64,000 bases of DNA from Prostheceraeus crozeri (GCA_907163375.1 CAJQUW010008964.1:772501-836500), one strand, 5' to 3'. Shown: positions 48,198 through 58,248, counted from the first letter of the stretch. The notes: generated from the sequence alone by a model not told the origin. A program made the numbers and translations.

Positions 48198-48908
48198 ATG
48201 AAAGAAACAAAAGTGGATGAAACAAAAGTGGAAGGAACCTCAAGAATATATCCTTCGTTATCATATGAACGTAGTTCTACTTTAATGGACATTGAAAAGA
48301 TTAACATTGAAAAAATGAATAAAGAAAAACACAAAGATAGAGTACGCTATATGAAAGATAAGGAATTTCAATTATTATTAAGATTAGAGCATTATAAAAA
48401 ATTAAGAAAGAGATGGACTAAAGTTAAGAATGTAACACAAGGAATTGGCATATTCTTAACAATAAGTTTAGGTGCTTTAACAATTGTTATATCTTCAGGT
48501 GTTTTAGTAATTCCAGTAGTTGCTACAGCTTTAACAGGTACGGGTGTTTTTGCAACTTCACTTGTTACAATGTTAGATAAATCTTTAATAACTAAGAAAC
48601 GAAAATCATTAAAAACTAAACATTTACATATTAAAGAAGTCTATGACAAATTGCATTACTACTTTCAAAGAGTATGTGATGATAATGTTATTACGTTATA
48701 TGAGATTGAAAAATTTGATCAAATAGCTAATGAAGTAAATCAAATATCATTTCAATTACAGTCAGAAAAAGTTGATGATAAAAATACAAAGGATGGCAAA
48801 ATTTCGAGTGATGGTAAAATTTCTAATGAAGAAAATGATAAAATTTTTTTAGAAGAGCTGAAAACTTTAAGCGAAAATTTAAGCAAAACTTTATTAAACA
48901 AAACTTAA
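48198..48908 (+). CDS. Polinton gene 1: membrane protein of unknown function
   Basis: Unrecognised. 236 codons from the ATG at 48198, chosen because the frame upstream runs into the TIR and the candidate promoter lies 26 bases before this ATG. The N-terminal third is charged, with EKMNKEKHKDRVRYMKDKE predicted helical. Residues about 81-127 form two adjacent hydrophobic segments (GIGIFLTISLGALTIVISSG and VVATALTGTGVFATSLVTM), followed by a basic KSLITKKRKSLKTKH. The C-terminus is Lys/Asp-rich with a short repeat (DGKISSDGKIS). A two-pass membrane protein is likely. It could be a virion membrane-active or host-interaction protein; that is inference from position and topology only. Confidence 0.7.
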   Translation: MKETKVDETKVEGTSRIYPSLSYERSSTLMDIEKINIEKMNKEKHKDRVRYMKDKEFQLLLRLEHYKKLRKRWTKVKNVTQGIGIFLTISLGALTIVISSGVLVIPVVATALTGTGVFATSLVTMLDKSLITKKRKSLKTKHLHIKEVYDKLHYYFQRVCDDNVITLYEIEKFDQIANEVNQISFQLQSEKVDDKNTKDGKISSDGKISNEENDKIFLEELKTLSENLSKTLLNKT

Positions 48909-49029
48909 AACGAGAAACCTTTAAACGAAAAGATGTCAGACAACAAAGCAATAAAAAAATAATTTGTTCAGTAAAATGTTTTTGCTGTATTCCAATGTTA
49001 CCACAAAATTCAAATATTATATTTTAAAA

Positions 49030-49854
49030 ATGGATAAAATTAGAGCTGATAATGTTAAAAGAATAAAACAATTAGAAGAGTTAATAAAACAAAGAAATAT
49101 TATGAAAGAAAATCATCTTCAACATAGAATGATAAAAGCTGGTATTCAATCTGATATGTTTGAAAAAATGCAGCAAACCGAGCAAGTAAAAACTGCTTTT
49201 GAAAAAACTATGAAACCATTTAAAACTCTTGAAAAAGAACTTACAAATAATGATAAACAAATTGATATAACAGATCCAGAGCACAAAACTATATTAGATG
49301 ACTATGGATTACTAGAATCAAACATTAATAAGAAATTACCAAAATCTATGCAATTTGAACATTCTATCTCATTTATAGATGGAAAAACAATACCTAGATT
49401 TTATCTCGGACAAAAAGAAATATTTCCACAACCTTTTCGAGGTTTAATTTTTTCACCAGATAAATATCCTTTTAATTTAGATAGAAATTTTGTTGATCTT
49501 TTAAGAGGAGCAGATTTAAATAATTATGCTGTAGAAGATCTCATAAAATATAAAGCTATGTTAGATAGAGTTGGTGCAGTAAAATCTCTTAGACGTTATA
49601 AACAATTAGAAAATTTATTATCAACGGGAGTTAAAGTAGGGAAAGGTTTATCTGAAAAACAGAAAACAGAAAAAACTGTATTCTTACCGGATGATCCACA
49701 AGAATTACTAAATAGATTAAATATTTTAATATCGGCAATAAAAGAAGGACATAATTCTAGTTTCAATGAATTTCATGCTATATTGAAAAGACTGTTAGAA
49801 AAGAAGATTCTAAATGAAGAGGATTATAAAAGTATAACGAACCGAATGTTCTAG
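49030..49854 (+). CDS. Polinton gene 2: DUF8207-like protein
   Basis: 274 codons from the ATG at 49030 (MDKIRADNVKRIKQLEELIK). An earlier in-frame ATG exists at 48976, but the A/T-rich sequence before 49030 resembles the one before gene 1. The N-terminal part is coiled-coil-like. The middle and C-terminal block, PQPFRGLIFSPDKYPF ... YAVEDLIKYKAMLDRVGA, has the spacing of the 'PLTxGLxELLF...YTxxDLxxYKxIL' family that I recall as DUF8207, common in arthropod and cnidarian Polinton-like elements. Function unknown. A GC-rich hairpin overlaps its last base and follows the stop. Confidence 0.6.
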   Translation: MDKIRADNVKRIKQLEELIKQRNIMKENHLQHRMIKAGIQSDMFEKMQQTEQVKTAFEKTMKPFKTLEKELTNNDKQIDITDPEHKTILDDYGLLESNINKKLPKSMQFEHSISFIDGKTIPRFYLGQKEIFPQPFRGLIFSPDKYPFNLDRNFVDLLRGADLNNYAVEDLIKYKAMLDRVGAVKSLRRYKQLENLLSTGVKVGKGLSEKQKTEKTVFLPDDPQELLNRLNILISAIKEGHNSSFNEFHAILKRLLEKKILNEEDYKSITNRMF

Positions 49855-49940
49855 GGCTTCGCCCGTAGCTGAAATATGTTGTTTCTAATTTTTATTTATG
49901 ATTTTTATCTATGATTTTTATCAACGTTTTTTATCTATAA

Positions 49941-49954
49941 TATTTATTCAAAAT
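49941..49954 (+). promoter_or_regulatory. Candidate Polinton promoter motif, penton-like gene
   Basis: Second exact copy of TATTTATTCAAAAT, 26 bases before the ATG at 49967. The same sequence at the same distance before two genes argues for a shared transcription signal of the element. Confidence 0.5.
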
Positions 49955-49966
49955 TTTAACTAAAAA

Positions 49967-50755
49967 ATGTGTTCAGCAGATTTAGACAAAATTAATAATC
50001 ATTTAGAAAATTTGACAGAGATTTTGGGTTCATCAAAATTTAGTACGACGTTAAAAATTATAACAACTACTTCATCACACGCTTGTAATTTAGAACCCAT
50101 TCTACATTTGGAACAAAATAAAAATTATCAAATTGCATTGACTAGTTTCTCTACATTTAACAGTATTCAAAATGTTATAAAAGATGTGAATGATCAATTT
50201 AGATATTCTATTGATAAAGGCAAAACATGGAAAATATTAACTTTTCTTCCTGGTTCTTACGAAGTTTAATCAATATCAAATGAAATTAAGAGACATTTAG
50301 GTATACCATTTAAAGATAAGAAACAATTACATTTTGCAGTTGAACCGGCAGTCAATAAATTTTCTCTTACTTTAGACGAAAATCATCAAGTTGATTTTAA
50401 TCATGATAGATCATTGTCAAAGCTATTAGGATTAAATAAACAAACCTAAAGTCAAGGTTATCATTTAGGTGAGAAGATTCCAAAAATAACTGAAATAAAT
50501 TCAATTGTTGTACATTGTGACATTATTGAAGGAGGATATATAAATGGTAAATTGTCAAATTTAATATTCAGTTTTCCAGCTTTTACTGTACCCATTGGTT
50601 ATAGATTAAATGTAATTCCACAAACATTAATATATTTCCCTATTACAAGAAAAACTATTAACAATATTAACATGAGAATCACTGATGAGAAAGGACAAGA
50701 AATAAATTTTGGAGGTGAAGAGATTATGATAGATCTTTTCGTTCGAGAGGTATAA
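49967..50755 (+). pseudogene. Polinton penton-like minor capsid gene (broken)
   Basis: Fossil gene with a few breaks. Recognisable blocks are KNYQIALTSFSTFNSI near the N-terminus, SKLLGLN in the middle, and a C-terminal block containing IPQ-x-LIYFPIT and NFGGEEIMIDLFVREV. This order is one I recall from arthropod and cannot distinguish from cnidarian virus-like elements, where the protein accompanies the double-jelly-roll capsid gene; a single-jelly-roll penton is the likely role (inference). It lies between the DUF8207-like gene and the polymerase remnant, all on the + strand. Confidence 0.6.
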
Positions 50756-50879
50756 ACTCCCGTTCGAGAGGTATAAACTCCCACGCGAAGCTATAGAAGT
50801 TTAATTTTCTTCTTCTCATTATTATTCTTCTTACTCTTTTTCTTTAAAAAATAAAAAAATTCAATATATATTTCCAATG

Positions 50880-51349
50880 AGCTCTTTAATAAATTAGACG
50901 CTGCTGGATATGTTGGAGGAGAATTGTGTTAAGGGAAAAATGATTATGGAAATGGTGGAATTATTTTTGCAATGTTTATTGCTCCTAAAATAAAATATTG
51001 TATTACTGTAGATGAACAAGGGAGACTTAGTGAAAAGAAAACATTCAAAGGATATTCACAAGATAAAGTAAAAGTAGAAGATTTTCTAAAATTATATTCG
51101 TGGAAAACATTATCGACTACAGTTAATAAACCATGGAAAAGATCTTTAGAAACTGGAATTAGTATTCCTGATAAAAATAATAATACTGAAGAAAAAAAAT
51201 TTTCTGGTCAAATAAATATTCTTAAGCGTCAAGCACCTGATGAAAATGAAATTATGTTACCTTATAACGGAGAAGATATTCAAGCTGAAATATTTCAAAC
51301 AATCGTCTGTGAGAGTAATTTAAGTGATGATGATGACACGTGGGAATAA
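50880..51349 (+). pseudogene. Remnant of Polinton B-family DNA polymerase (C-terminal part)
   Basis: The block containing FIAPKIKYCITVDEQG and KTFKGYSQDKV, then WKRSLETGISIP and a Lys-Arg-Gln stretch before an acidic tail (SDDDDTWE), resembles the C-terminal end of protein-primed B-family polymerases of arthropod and cnidarian Polintons as I remember them. No exonuclease or polymerase core motif was found in the element, so only a small part of the gene is represented. Identification rests on motif memory and is moderate. Confidence 0.5.
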
Positions 51350-51354
51350 TAATT

Positions 51355-51535
51355 TTTTTATTACATCTAAAAATTTTATAACATCTAAGAACTTATTACA
51401 TCTAAAAATTTTATTACATCTAAAAATTTTATAACATCTAAAAATTTTATAACATCTAAAAACTTATTACATCTAAAAATTTTATTACATCTAAAATTTC
51501 ATAACATCTAAAAACTTATTACATATGAAAATATA
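51355..51535. repeat. Polinton intergenic tandem repeat (ACATCTAAAAATTTT)
   Basis: About ten copies of a unit near 15 bp, TTACATCTAAAAATT with ATAACATCT variants. It lies between two convergent genes (polymerase remnant on +, unknown gene on -), so it may serve as a shared 3' region. Confidence 0.85.
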
Positions 51536-51576
51536 TTTATCGAATATTTTTGTATTTTCTATTAAGTTTTATCATA

Positions 51577-52986
51577 TTAAGTTTTATCATATAAAGTTTT
51601 ATCAAAAGATAATTTAAATTTTTTTTCACTAACTATTGATTCTTGATCATCATCATCAATTGATTCTTCATCATCATCATAAATTGATTCTTCAACATCA
51701 TAAATTACACTTTTTGGTATAGGATGCCATTCCCTGATAGGATACCATTCTCTTATTGGAATATCTAACTCTAAATTACATTTATTATTTGATAATAATA
51801 TAATAGAGAAAAATATTGGTCTTTGATCTCTTTTGGAAAATTTAATAACACCACCATAATCTGAATCACTTTTAGTTTTTATTAAAGATGATAAAATTTT
51901 AAATTGATTAGATGTAAATCCTAATTTAAATTTTGTAGACCCGACACATAGTTGTCTAACAGTATCTTCAACTATACATTCATTATTATTTTCAATTGTA
52001 AGAAAATGAAATTTAGATAAATTTTGATTACATGTAGTATTAATATCATGTACATCAGTATGAGATATAAATTTTTCTTCACTTAAATTTTTATAATTAC
52101 TAATATTTTTATAATCTTTTTTACCATTTACACCTTTTTCAGATGTTTCAGAATCATCTACATTATCATCATCTATATTAACATCATCATTATTATTATA
52201 AGATTCTTTAAGATCGGGCAAAGCCCTAGAACCTTCGGTTCGTTTATTATGATTATGATTATGGTCATTGTTAATAGTATAAGGTGTTGTCCACATATAA
52301 AGTTTTTCTTCTTGAGCTAAACCATTTATATAAGATTTTAACAAATTAATATTTAAGTTTGAATATGATCCTATATATGTATCATCATCATATCTTTGGG
52401 GCATTTCTAATGTTTCTTGTTTATAAATTGTATCTCTGTAATAAACTTGACATAATAATTCTTCATTATGTTTTTTACTCTCGATATGAATATTATATTG
52501 GTTTTGTTCATCAACAAATAATCTTATTTTTTCTTTGGAAAAAGATTTTAATTTTTTAACTAATTCTTTAATATTGATATAATTAATAATTTTAGTTTCT
52601 ATCCAATCAGTATTACTAATTGGCAACACTGCTCTAATAAATCCATAAACATTATTATGACCTATTATAACCATATTTTCTTTATTTAATTCCACATAAG
52701 CTACATCATTATATTTACTTACTATATCCATAAATTTAATAAATGGATTACCTGGAAATAAACAATAATTTGTTTCTATAGAAGGTAAACCTTTAGTCTG
52801 TTCTCTAAATATTTCGGCTTGTAATTGAAATAAAATATTAACATCTATACATGGATTTGTAATAGTATTATTATTATTATTATTATTATTATCAAAACAT
52901 TTATTTTCAAATCCCGTTGATCTCGTCGAATAAGAAGAACAGGATGATGCGGGTGAATATAATTTTTTTAAATTTACTTTATCCAT
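51577..52986 (-). CDS. Polinton large - strand protein of unknown function
   Basis: Unrecognised, 469 codons from the ATG at 52986. It starts MDKVNLKKLYSPASSCSSYS, carries a run of eight Asn near residue 33 encoded by an ATT/AAT microsatellite, and has a mixed alpha/beta body. An acidic/Asn linker (about residues 245-300) is followed by a second body part with FHFLTIENNNECIVEDTVRQ. The C-terminus has repeated acidic DDDEESIDDDD units and a doubled PIREWYP/PIREWHP. The two body parts separated by a linker would suit a duplicated fold such as a clamp-like protein, but no motif supports that. It is transcribed away from the fibre-like gene, with only 46 bp between the two starts. Confidence 0.7.
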   Translation of the reverse strand: MDKVNLKKLYSPASSCSSYSTRSTGFENKCFDNNNNNNNNTITNPCIDVNILFQLQAEIFREQTKGLPSIETNYCLFPGNPFIKFMDIVSKYNDVAYVELNKENMVIIGHNNVYGFIRAVLPISNTDWIETKIINYINIKELVKKLKSFSKEKIRLFVDEQNQYNIHIESKKHNEELLCQVYYRDTIYKQETLEMPQRYDDDTYIGSYSNLNINLLKSYINGLAQEEKLYMWTTPYTINNDHNHNHNKRTEGSRALPDLKESYNNNDDVNIDDDNVDDSETSEKGVNGKKDYKNISNYKNLSEEKFISHTDVHDINTTCNQNLSKFHFLTIENNNECIVEDTVRQLCVGSTKFKLGFTSNQFKILSSLIKTKSDSDYGGVIKFSKRDQRPIFFSIILLSNNKCNLELDIPIREWYPIREWHPIPKSVIYDVEESIYDDDEESIDDDDQESIVSEKKFKLSFDKTLYDKT

Positions 52987-53032
52987 TTTTTTATTTTTAT
53001 TAGAAAAAAATTTATTTTTTTATTGTTAAAAA
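52987..53032. promoter_or_regulatory. Putative bidirectional promoter in the Polinton
   Basis: A 46-bp, almost pure A/T gap separates divergent start codons at 52986 (-) and 53033 (+). Any promoters for the two genes must overlap here or lie inside the opposing gene. Confidence 0.4.
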
Positions 53033-53908
53033 ATGATGTTACCAAATGTTGGTGGAGGTGCATATATCCCGAATAATCGTGAATTGGAAATAGAAATAGA
53101 AAATTATATCATGAAAACTGGAGACGTTTTAACTGGTCCATTGCATCTTTCTATTCTTCCGCAACAAAATACAGAGTTAACAAATAAACAATATGTTGAT
53201 ACACAAATTAATGACTTAAAAGAAAAATATATAAACGATGTTTTGGTTCCACTGATGAATGAATTAAAGTTGCTTAAACTTGATGACAAATCATTAAACG
53301 AAAAATTATCAAAACTTGATAAAAAGGATAGAGAGCCAGAAGCAGATATAGCAAAACTTTTTAAAAAGATTTCAGAACAATCAAAAATTTTAATATTACT
53401 TTCTTTAAATTTAAAATCTGCTGTAATTAAAAATAAACATCAGACAAAAATGTTAAAAGAACAATTAGAAAATGAAATAGAAAAACTTCCTGAAAGAATT
53501 TAAAAAAAATTAAAGCAGTTACAAACTACATTCATAAAAAGTGTTGATGAATTAAGTTCTAAAATTACTCAACAAATGAAAAAGATGAATAGAATAATAA
53601 ATGAAGTAAACTCACTTAATCAAAAAGTTGATAAAATGAAAAATCTTAAAATCAATTTAGAAAATGAATTACAAGAAACCTCTAAAGAAAATAAAGAACA
53701 GTTAGATGCTGTTAAAAGACAATTAGATGTTCTTAAAATTAAGTTAAATGCTCTTAAAACGGCATTGAAGATTAATCAGCAGAAAATGCAAGTTAATAGA
53801 AAAGAAATTAAAGTACATCACACGCTGCTTGACGCAATAGATAAAGTGCAACAGTCAATTAATAAAGTTATCTCGAAGTTGTTGTCCATTCACAAACGTA
53901 AATCTTGA
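53033..53908 (+). pseudogene. Polinton fibre-like coiled-coil gene (broken)
   Basis: The N-terminus reads PNVGGGAYIPNNRELE, then MKTGDVLTGPLHL and LTNKQYVDTQI. The TGxxLTGPLxL ... KxYVD pattern is the one known from phage tail-fibre and related trimeric fibre shafts. The rest is long, Lys/Glu/Leu-rich coiled coil to the C-terminus. A trimeric spike or fibre at the capsid vertex is the likely role (inference). It is broken, with about one break visible, and lies between the divergent unknown gene and the minor virion gene. Confidence 0.6.
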
Positions 53909-53937
53909 TCGACGAAGTCTTGGGTTTCTAACCTATC

Positions 53938-53980
53938 GGAGCGAAGCTCCTCTCGCTTCAGTCGATCGGACCAAAGGTCC
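53938..53980. other. Pair of GC-rich mini-hairpins between Polinton genes
   Basis: GGAGCGAAGCTCC (53938-53950) and GGACCAAAGGTCC (53968-53980) each have a 5-bp stem and a 3-base loop. They stand 17 bp apart in the gap after the fibre-like gene. The first contains GCGAAGC, a sequence known to form an unusually stable DNA mini-hairpin. Confidence 0.75.
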
Positions 53981-54068
53981 TGAGGTTGTTACCTTATCAT
54001 AAACGTAAATCTTAGCGCAAATATTAACGTAAATATTTTTTCCCAAAAGTCAAATTTAATCCTAAAAA

Positions 54069-54461
54069 ATGCCTATAATTTATAAACACAATCTTAAGCA
54101 TTTTGCTTCATATCAAAAAATTGCTCATGAACCATCTATGAAATCTGTTCACCATTATGACAGTGTAGAAACAATCGGAACACAAAAGTTCCTAGGCACC
54201 GCAGGTGCCGTTCAAAAAGAAGGGGATGGTATATTTTCTGGTATTGGAAGTATCGTTAACTTAATTAAAAATAATAAAGATTTGATTACATCTGCTGCTA
54301 AAGGAGCAGCTGCTATAGGCAGTACAGCCAGTGCAATATCAAATGCTGTTAAATCTCAAAACGAATTAAAACAACTAGAAGCTATTCGTAAACTTAGGAA
54401 TGATTCTGAAGAACTAAAATTTAAAAAAAACTTTCAGAGGAAAAAAAAACAAAATTGCTAA
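54069..54461 (+). CDS. Polinton minor virion protein, membrane-active type
   Basis: 130 codons from the ATG at 54069. The N-terminus is polar (MPIIYKHNLKHFASYQKIAH). Residues about 50-95 are Gly/Ala/Ile-rich (GDGIFSGIGSIVNLIKNN, AAKGAAAIGSTASAISNAV), an amphipathic or membrane-disrupting stretch like those of adenovirus minor proteins. The C-terminus is a basic helix ending KKNFQRKKKQNC. A capsid-interior, membrane-active protein is the best guess. The short GGCACCGCAGGTGCC palindrome is inside its frame. Confidence 0.55.
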   Translation: MPIIYKHNLKHFASYQKIAHEPSMKSVHHYDSVETIGTQKFLGTAGAVQKEGDGIFSGIGSIVNLIKNNKDLITSAAKGAAAIGSTASAISNAVKSQNELKQLEAIRKLRNDSEELKFKKNFQRKKKQNC

Positions 54462-54619
54462 CATAGCTGTGGGGGAAACCTTGAGGAGCGGAGCTCCGTC
54501 TGATAGTAAACATAAGAAGAAATCAGGCGTAGCCATAAAACGTTCAATTGAAGAAATAAGAGGTAATGGCGTGAGCAGCAACCTTCGGTTTAACCAGCAA
54601 AGCTGTAGCGGAGCTGGTC

Positions 54620-54745
54620 TAGCAAAATTCTAAAATTATATTTTAGTAAAATTATTTTAGTAAAATTTTTTAGTAAAATGTTTTCAGCAAAATTCTAAAA
54701 TTATATTTTAGTAAAATTTTTTAGTAAAATTTTTTCAGCAAAATT
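54620..54745. repeat. Polinton intergenic tandem repeat (AAAATTTTTTAGT)
   Basis: Repeats of TAGTAAAATTTTTT and TTTCAGCAAAATT in the gap before the major capsid gene. Each larger gap of the element carries its own simple A/T repeat. Confidence 0.7.
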
Positions 54746-54793
54746 TTTTCTGTGTGTGTGAAAAAACAAAAAGTCAAATTATTTTTTATAAAT

Positions 54794-56128
54794 ATGTCTT
54801 CGCTTATCGAAAATAAATTTAGATTAGACGATCCTCCGTTCGTCAGTTACAATCAAAAAAAGAATGACTATATAAGAATTGCTATGAATCCCGGTTCTTC
54901 CAGTAGAGTGAATACTGGAGGTGATTTAATTTTTGAAGTTGATAATCAGCAGAGTTATATATATTTACCTGATTCGTTTTTACATTGTGAATATTCTTTA
55001 TATAGTGATGCTAATTTTACAACACCATTACCAGATACCGATAATATTGCATTAGAGAATGATTTTTTTCCAAGATTATTTACACAAATGCGTTTAGATG
55101 TTGCAACTCAAAATATAGAAACAATAAGTGATTCTCCAGGTGTAATTGATACAATGCTTAGATTTATAACAATTGGTGAAAATAATAAAAAGTATGAAAT
55201 CGAAGGTTGGTTTCCTGATACTAATGATGGTATAATTGTTGATGATTTATCTCACGCTGGAACAGATGCAGCAGGAATTGCGAAAGATGTAGAAAATATT
55301 GCAAAACATTTAAATAAAACAAATAATGATGCATATAAAGAAAGACGTGAATTTAACAAGAAAAGTAAAGAGACAATAAATTGGTCATTGTCTCCATTAT
55401 TCGGATATTTAGATTATGATAAAATATCATATCAATTAAAATTTAAGTTAATAATTCATCGCACAGCAAATAATGAATTAATCTTTTTTGGTAAGACTGG
55501 AAAAAAAGCATATTTAAAAATTGATTGACTTGAATGGTGGATTAAGCATATTACTCCTAGTTTAGAGATTGAAACAGCTATTGCAAAAAGATTAAATACT
55601 AACAAACCAATTCCAGTAAATTTTCTAAAGCGTACTGCTAGTTCAGTAACTTTTTCCGATCAAAGATTTAACTGGCATTTTACTAGAACTTCAAATACCC
55701 CAAGATATTTATTACTAACATTTCAAAGAAATAATTCTCCAAGTTTTGATAAGAACAACAATCTCTTCCATATTAATACAATTCGAAGTTTACAAGTTTC
55801 ATTAAATCAAACCCGATATCCAATTGATCCATTAAGATTCGATGATACCAATAATCAATTTATGGAAGGATATGATGCTTATAGAAATCTTTGTATACAA
55901 TTTGGAGTAGAACCACAATTAACTCCTGGAGATTGGAGACATTTACATCCTGTTTTCTGTTTCGATTTAAGTGCACAATCTGAAGATATTATCAAGACTG
56001 GTTGTGATGTAGCAATTAATATTGAAAAAAAAGATTCCACAACTTCATTGATGGCTTATGGTTTATTGCTAGAAGATGTAAAATATTCTATTGAAATTCT
56101 TAATGGAAAGATGGCTAGGATAGGCTAA
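54794..56128 (+). pseudogene. Polinton double-jelly-roll major capsid gene (broken)
   Basis: Structural gene of the hexon-like trimeric capsomer. The start is MSSLIENKFRLDDPP at 54794. Along the gene are YIYLPDSFLHCEYSLY, SPLFGYLDYDKISYQLKFKL, WHFTRTSNTPRY and, near the C-terminus, LHPVFCFDLSAQSEDIIKTG followed by MAYGLLLEDV. This block order matches the double-jelly-roll capsid family of adintovirus/Polinton elements as I know it; the FDxSxQSE block is especially telling. About 445 codons overall, normal for the family. Broken, with few breaks. It lies between the two membrane-active minor proteins. Confidence 0.85.
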
Positions 56129-56154
56129 AGCCCAAGACTTCGACGATTAGTTAA

Positions 56155-56355
56155 TTTTTTTTTCATAACTTAAAATTTTGATAACTAGAATAGATTCAAA
56201 ATTTTTGATAACTTCAAATTTTTTCATAACTACAATAGATTAAAAATTCTTAACTTAAAAATTTTTGGTAACTGGAATAGATTAAAAATTTTAGGTGACT
56301 TAAAATTTATTCATACCTAGAATAGATTAAAAATTTTTGGTAACTTAAAATTTTT
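56155..56355. repeat. Polinton intergenic tandem repeat (AACTAGAATAGATT)
   Basis: Five diverged copies of a unit of about 40-55 bp based on TAACTRGAATAGATTAAAAA, in the gap after the major capsid gene. Confidence 0.8.
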
Positions 56356-56364
56356 TTATTAAAA

Positions 56365-56847
56365 ATGTCGCAAGCGAAAAGTAATAATAATAAAACTGTT
56401 GAATTAAAATAACGTAATATTGTTGACAAAAATACCCCTAAAACTATTACGATTAACAAAAAAAAGTATTACATAAGTAAACCAATGATAGAGAATATTC
56501 AATTACAAGAAGAAAAGAATGGCGGGATTCTCCCATTAATTCCTCTAATAATAGGAGGCATAGCAGCAGCAGGAAGTGTTGCAGGTGGGACAGCTGGTAT
56601 TGTCCAAGCAGTAAATAAAAATAAATCAGAGAAGGCAGCATTAGAAGAACAAAAACGTCATAATAGAGAGTTAGAGAAAGTTGCTAGGGGAGAAGGAGTA
56701 GTAGATAATTTTATTAGTAAATTAAAATTAGTTGATGAAGGAAAACGAGTTCTTAAAAATATTCTCCACAATGTTGATGATCTAATTGAAATTAAAGAAA
56801 CTAAAGATGGTTCTGGAATATATCTAAGTCCTAGTATGATAAGGTAA
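56365..56847 (+). pseudogene. Polinton minor virion protein with hydrophobic segment
   Basis: Fossil gene. The N-terminal part is polar. A strongly hydrophobic Gly/Ala/Ile segment follows (LPLIPLIIGGIAAAGSVAG), then a Lys/Glu helix (EEQKRHNRELEKVARG). The C-terminal GSGIYLSPSM resembles the 'GKGLYLKP' end that I recall from the same family in arthropods. A membrane-lytic entry peptide or internal cement protein is the likely role. It directly precedes the PLA2-like domain, with which homologues are sometimes fused. Confidence 0.6.
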
Positions 56848-56879
56848 AACATTTATTTTATCTTTAAAAAGGAATTCTA

Positions 56880-57337
56880 CAAATTCCGAAAATTTAATTA
56901 AATTAAAAATTGCTAATTTAGAGTTATTAAATTATCTATTAAACAAAAATAAAAACTCAAATAGTAAAATTTATGAAGGTAACGACGACAAACAAAGTTT
57001 GGCTACTACCTACGGTGGTGACATACAAAAAACATTAGAAAACTTTCCTGGATTTATTTGGAGTAAATATTCGAAAGAAAAACATCTTCCTGGTCATTCA
57101 TATAACGGTCGAGGAACTCGATTAGATATAAGACTAGATGAGAATAATAATCCGAAACCAGGTGAAGAACCAATAAATAGAGTAGATGCCGCAGCTTACA
57201 GGCATGATTTGGCTTATCGAAATCATGATCTAAGTTCTCGACATGTAGCTGATAAGAAGATGATTCAAGAATTAGATAGTATTCAAAATCCTACATTTAG
57301 AGAAAAAATTGAAAGATTGTTTGTTAAGAAAGCTTGA
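56880..57337 (+). pseudogene. Polinton phospholipase A2-like (parvovirus VP1-type) domain
   Basis: The core is in one open stretch. FPGFIWSKYSKEKHLPGHSY and NGRGTRLDIRL form the Ca-loop region. RVDAAAYRHDLAYRNHD carries the catalytic HD pair, and SSRHVADKKMIQELD is the second helix. Domain order and spacing match the viral PLA2 of parvovirus VP1, which lets virions leave endosomes; related domains are known in adintoviruses. The start of the gene is unclear, and it is scored as part of a broken element. It sits between the hydrophobic minor protein and the integrase. Confidence 0.82.
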
Positions 57338-57454
57338 CAAGCTAAAATATTATTCGGTCAGGTTTTAAATGAAACGACATCAAAGCTGTCTGAGAGCAAC
57401 ACTCGAACCTACGCCTCCGAAATTCATAAAGAATACAGAAGGCCTAAATATTTA

Positions 57455-58196
57455 TTGAAAGTAAAAGTATTTAATGAAGATTATATTTGGAGTGCTGATC
57501 TTATTCATATGCCGAATGAAAGGGACTACAAATACGCATTGACCGTTATAGATTTATACAAACGATACGCTTGGGTAAAGCCTTTAAAAAATAAAAGTGG
57601 TCTATCAGTTAAATATGCGTTTGAAGAAATCTTTAAAGAAAGTAATAGAAAGCCAAAAAAATTGTTTGTTGATAAAGGGTCGGAATTTTATAACAGAAAC
57701 GTTCAGCCACTATTTGAAACTGTTTATTCAACTGAAAATGCAGGGAAGGCCGTAGTGATAGAAAGATTCAATCGGACGTTAAAAAATAAATTATTCAAGA
57801 AATTTACTGAGCAAAGAAATCAGAAATGGTTGAAGATATTACCAGGAGTTGTAGAAGAGTACAATAATAAAGTTCATTCTGGTATTGAAGAAACTCCAAA
57901 GAATGCTTCTGACGACCCTGATTTGATAAGAAAAAAAATATTCGAGAATAATTATTCGAACGAGAGTAATCCGAATTTGCAGAAACTGAAGCCGAAATTT
58001 AAAATTCGAGATAGAGTTAGAATATTTAAATATAAGAATAATTTGAAAAAGGCTTCGTTGGCTATTGGACTAAAGAAATATTTGAAGTTTGTAAAATAAA
58101 TCAAACTTATCCGATTACTTACGAAATCAAAGATTTAGATGACGAAAATATCAGAGGCCGATTTTATCAAAATGAATTACAACGAACTGATTTTTA
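57455..58196 (+). pseudogene. Polinton rve-family integrase (broken)
   Basis: Retrovirus-like DDE integrase that would join the element's ends to DNA with a 6-bp stagger. The catalytic core is visible in order: IWSADLIHMPNERDY (first Asp), LFVDKGSEFYN (second Asp), and VIERFNRTLKNKLF (Glu), with HSGIEETPKNA after it. The C-terminal part has the basic FKIRDRVRIFKYKN strand. It ends in a small chromo/SH3-like tail containing YEIKDLDDENIRGRFYQNEL. The observed AATGCA duplication agrees with the activity of this enzyme family. Broken, with few breaks; the N-terminal limit is not certain. Confidence 0.9.
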
Positions 58197-58248
58197 ATCA
58201 TCATTATCATTATTATTGGAACTAACGTTTTTCGGGAATTAAATTCCC

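Noticed and set aside
51577-52986. Calling the large - strand protein a packaging ATPase
   Set aside because: No Walker A or B motif is visible in the sequence.
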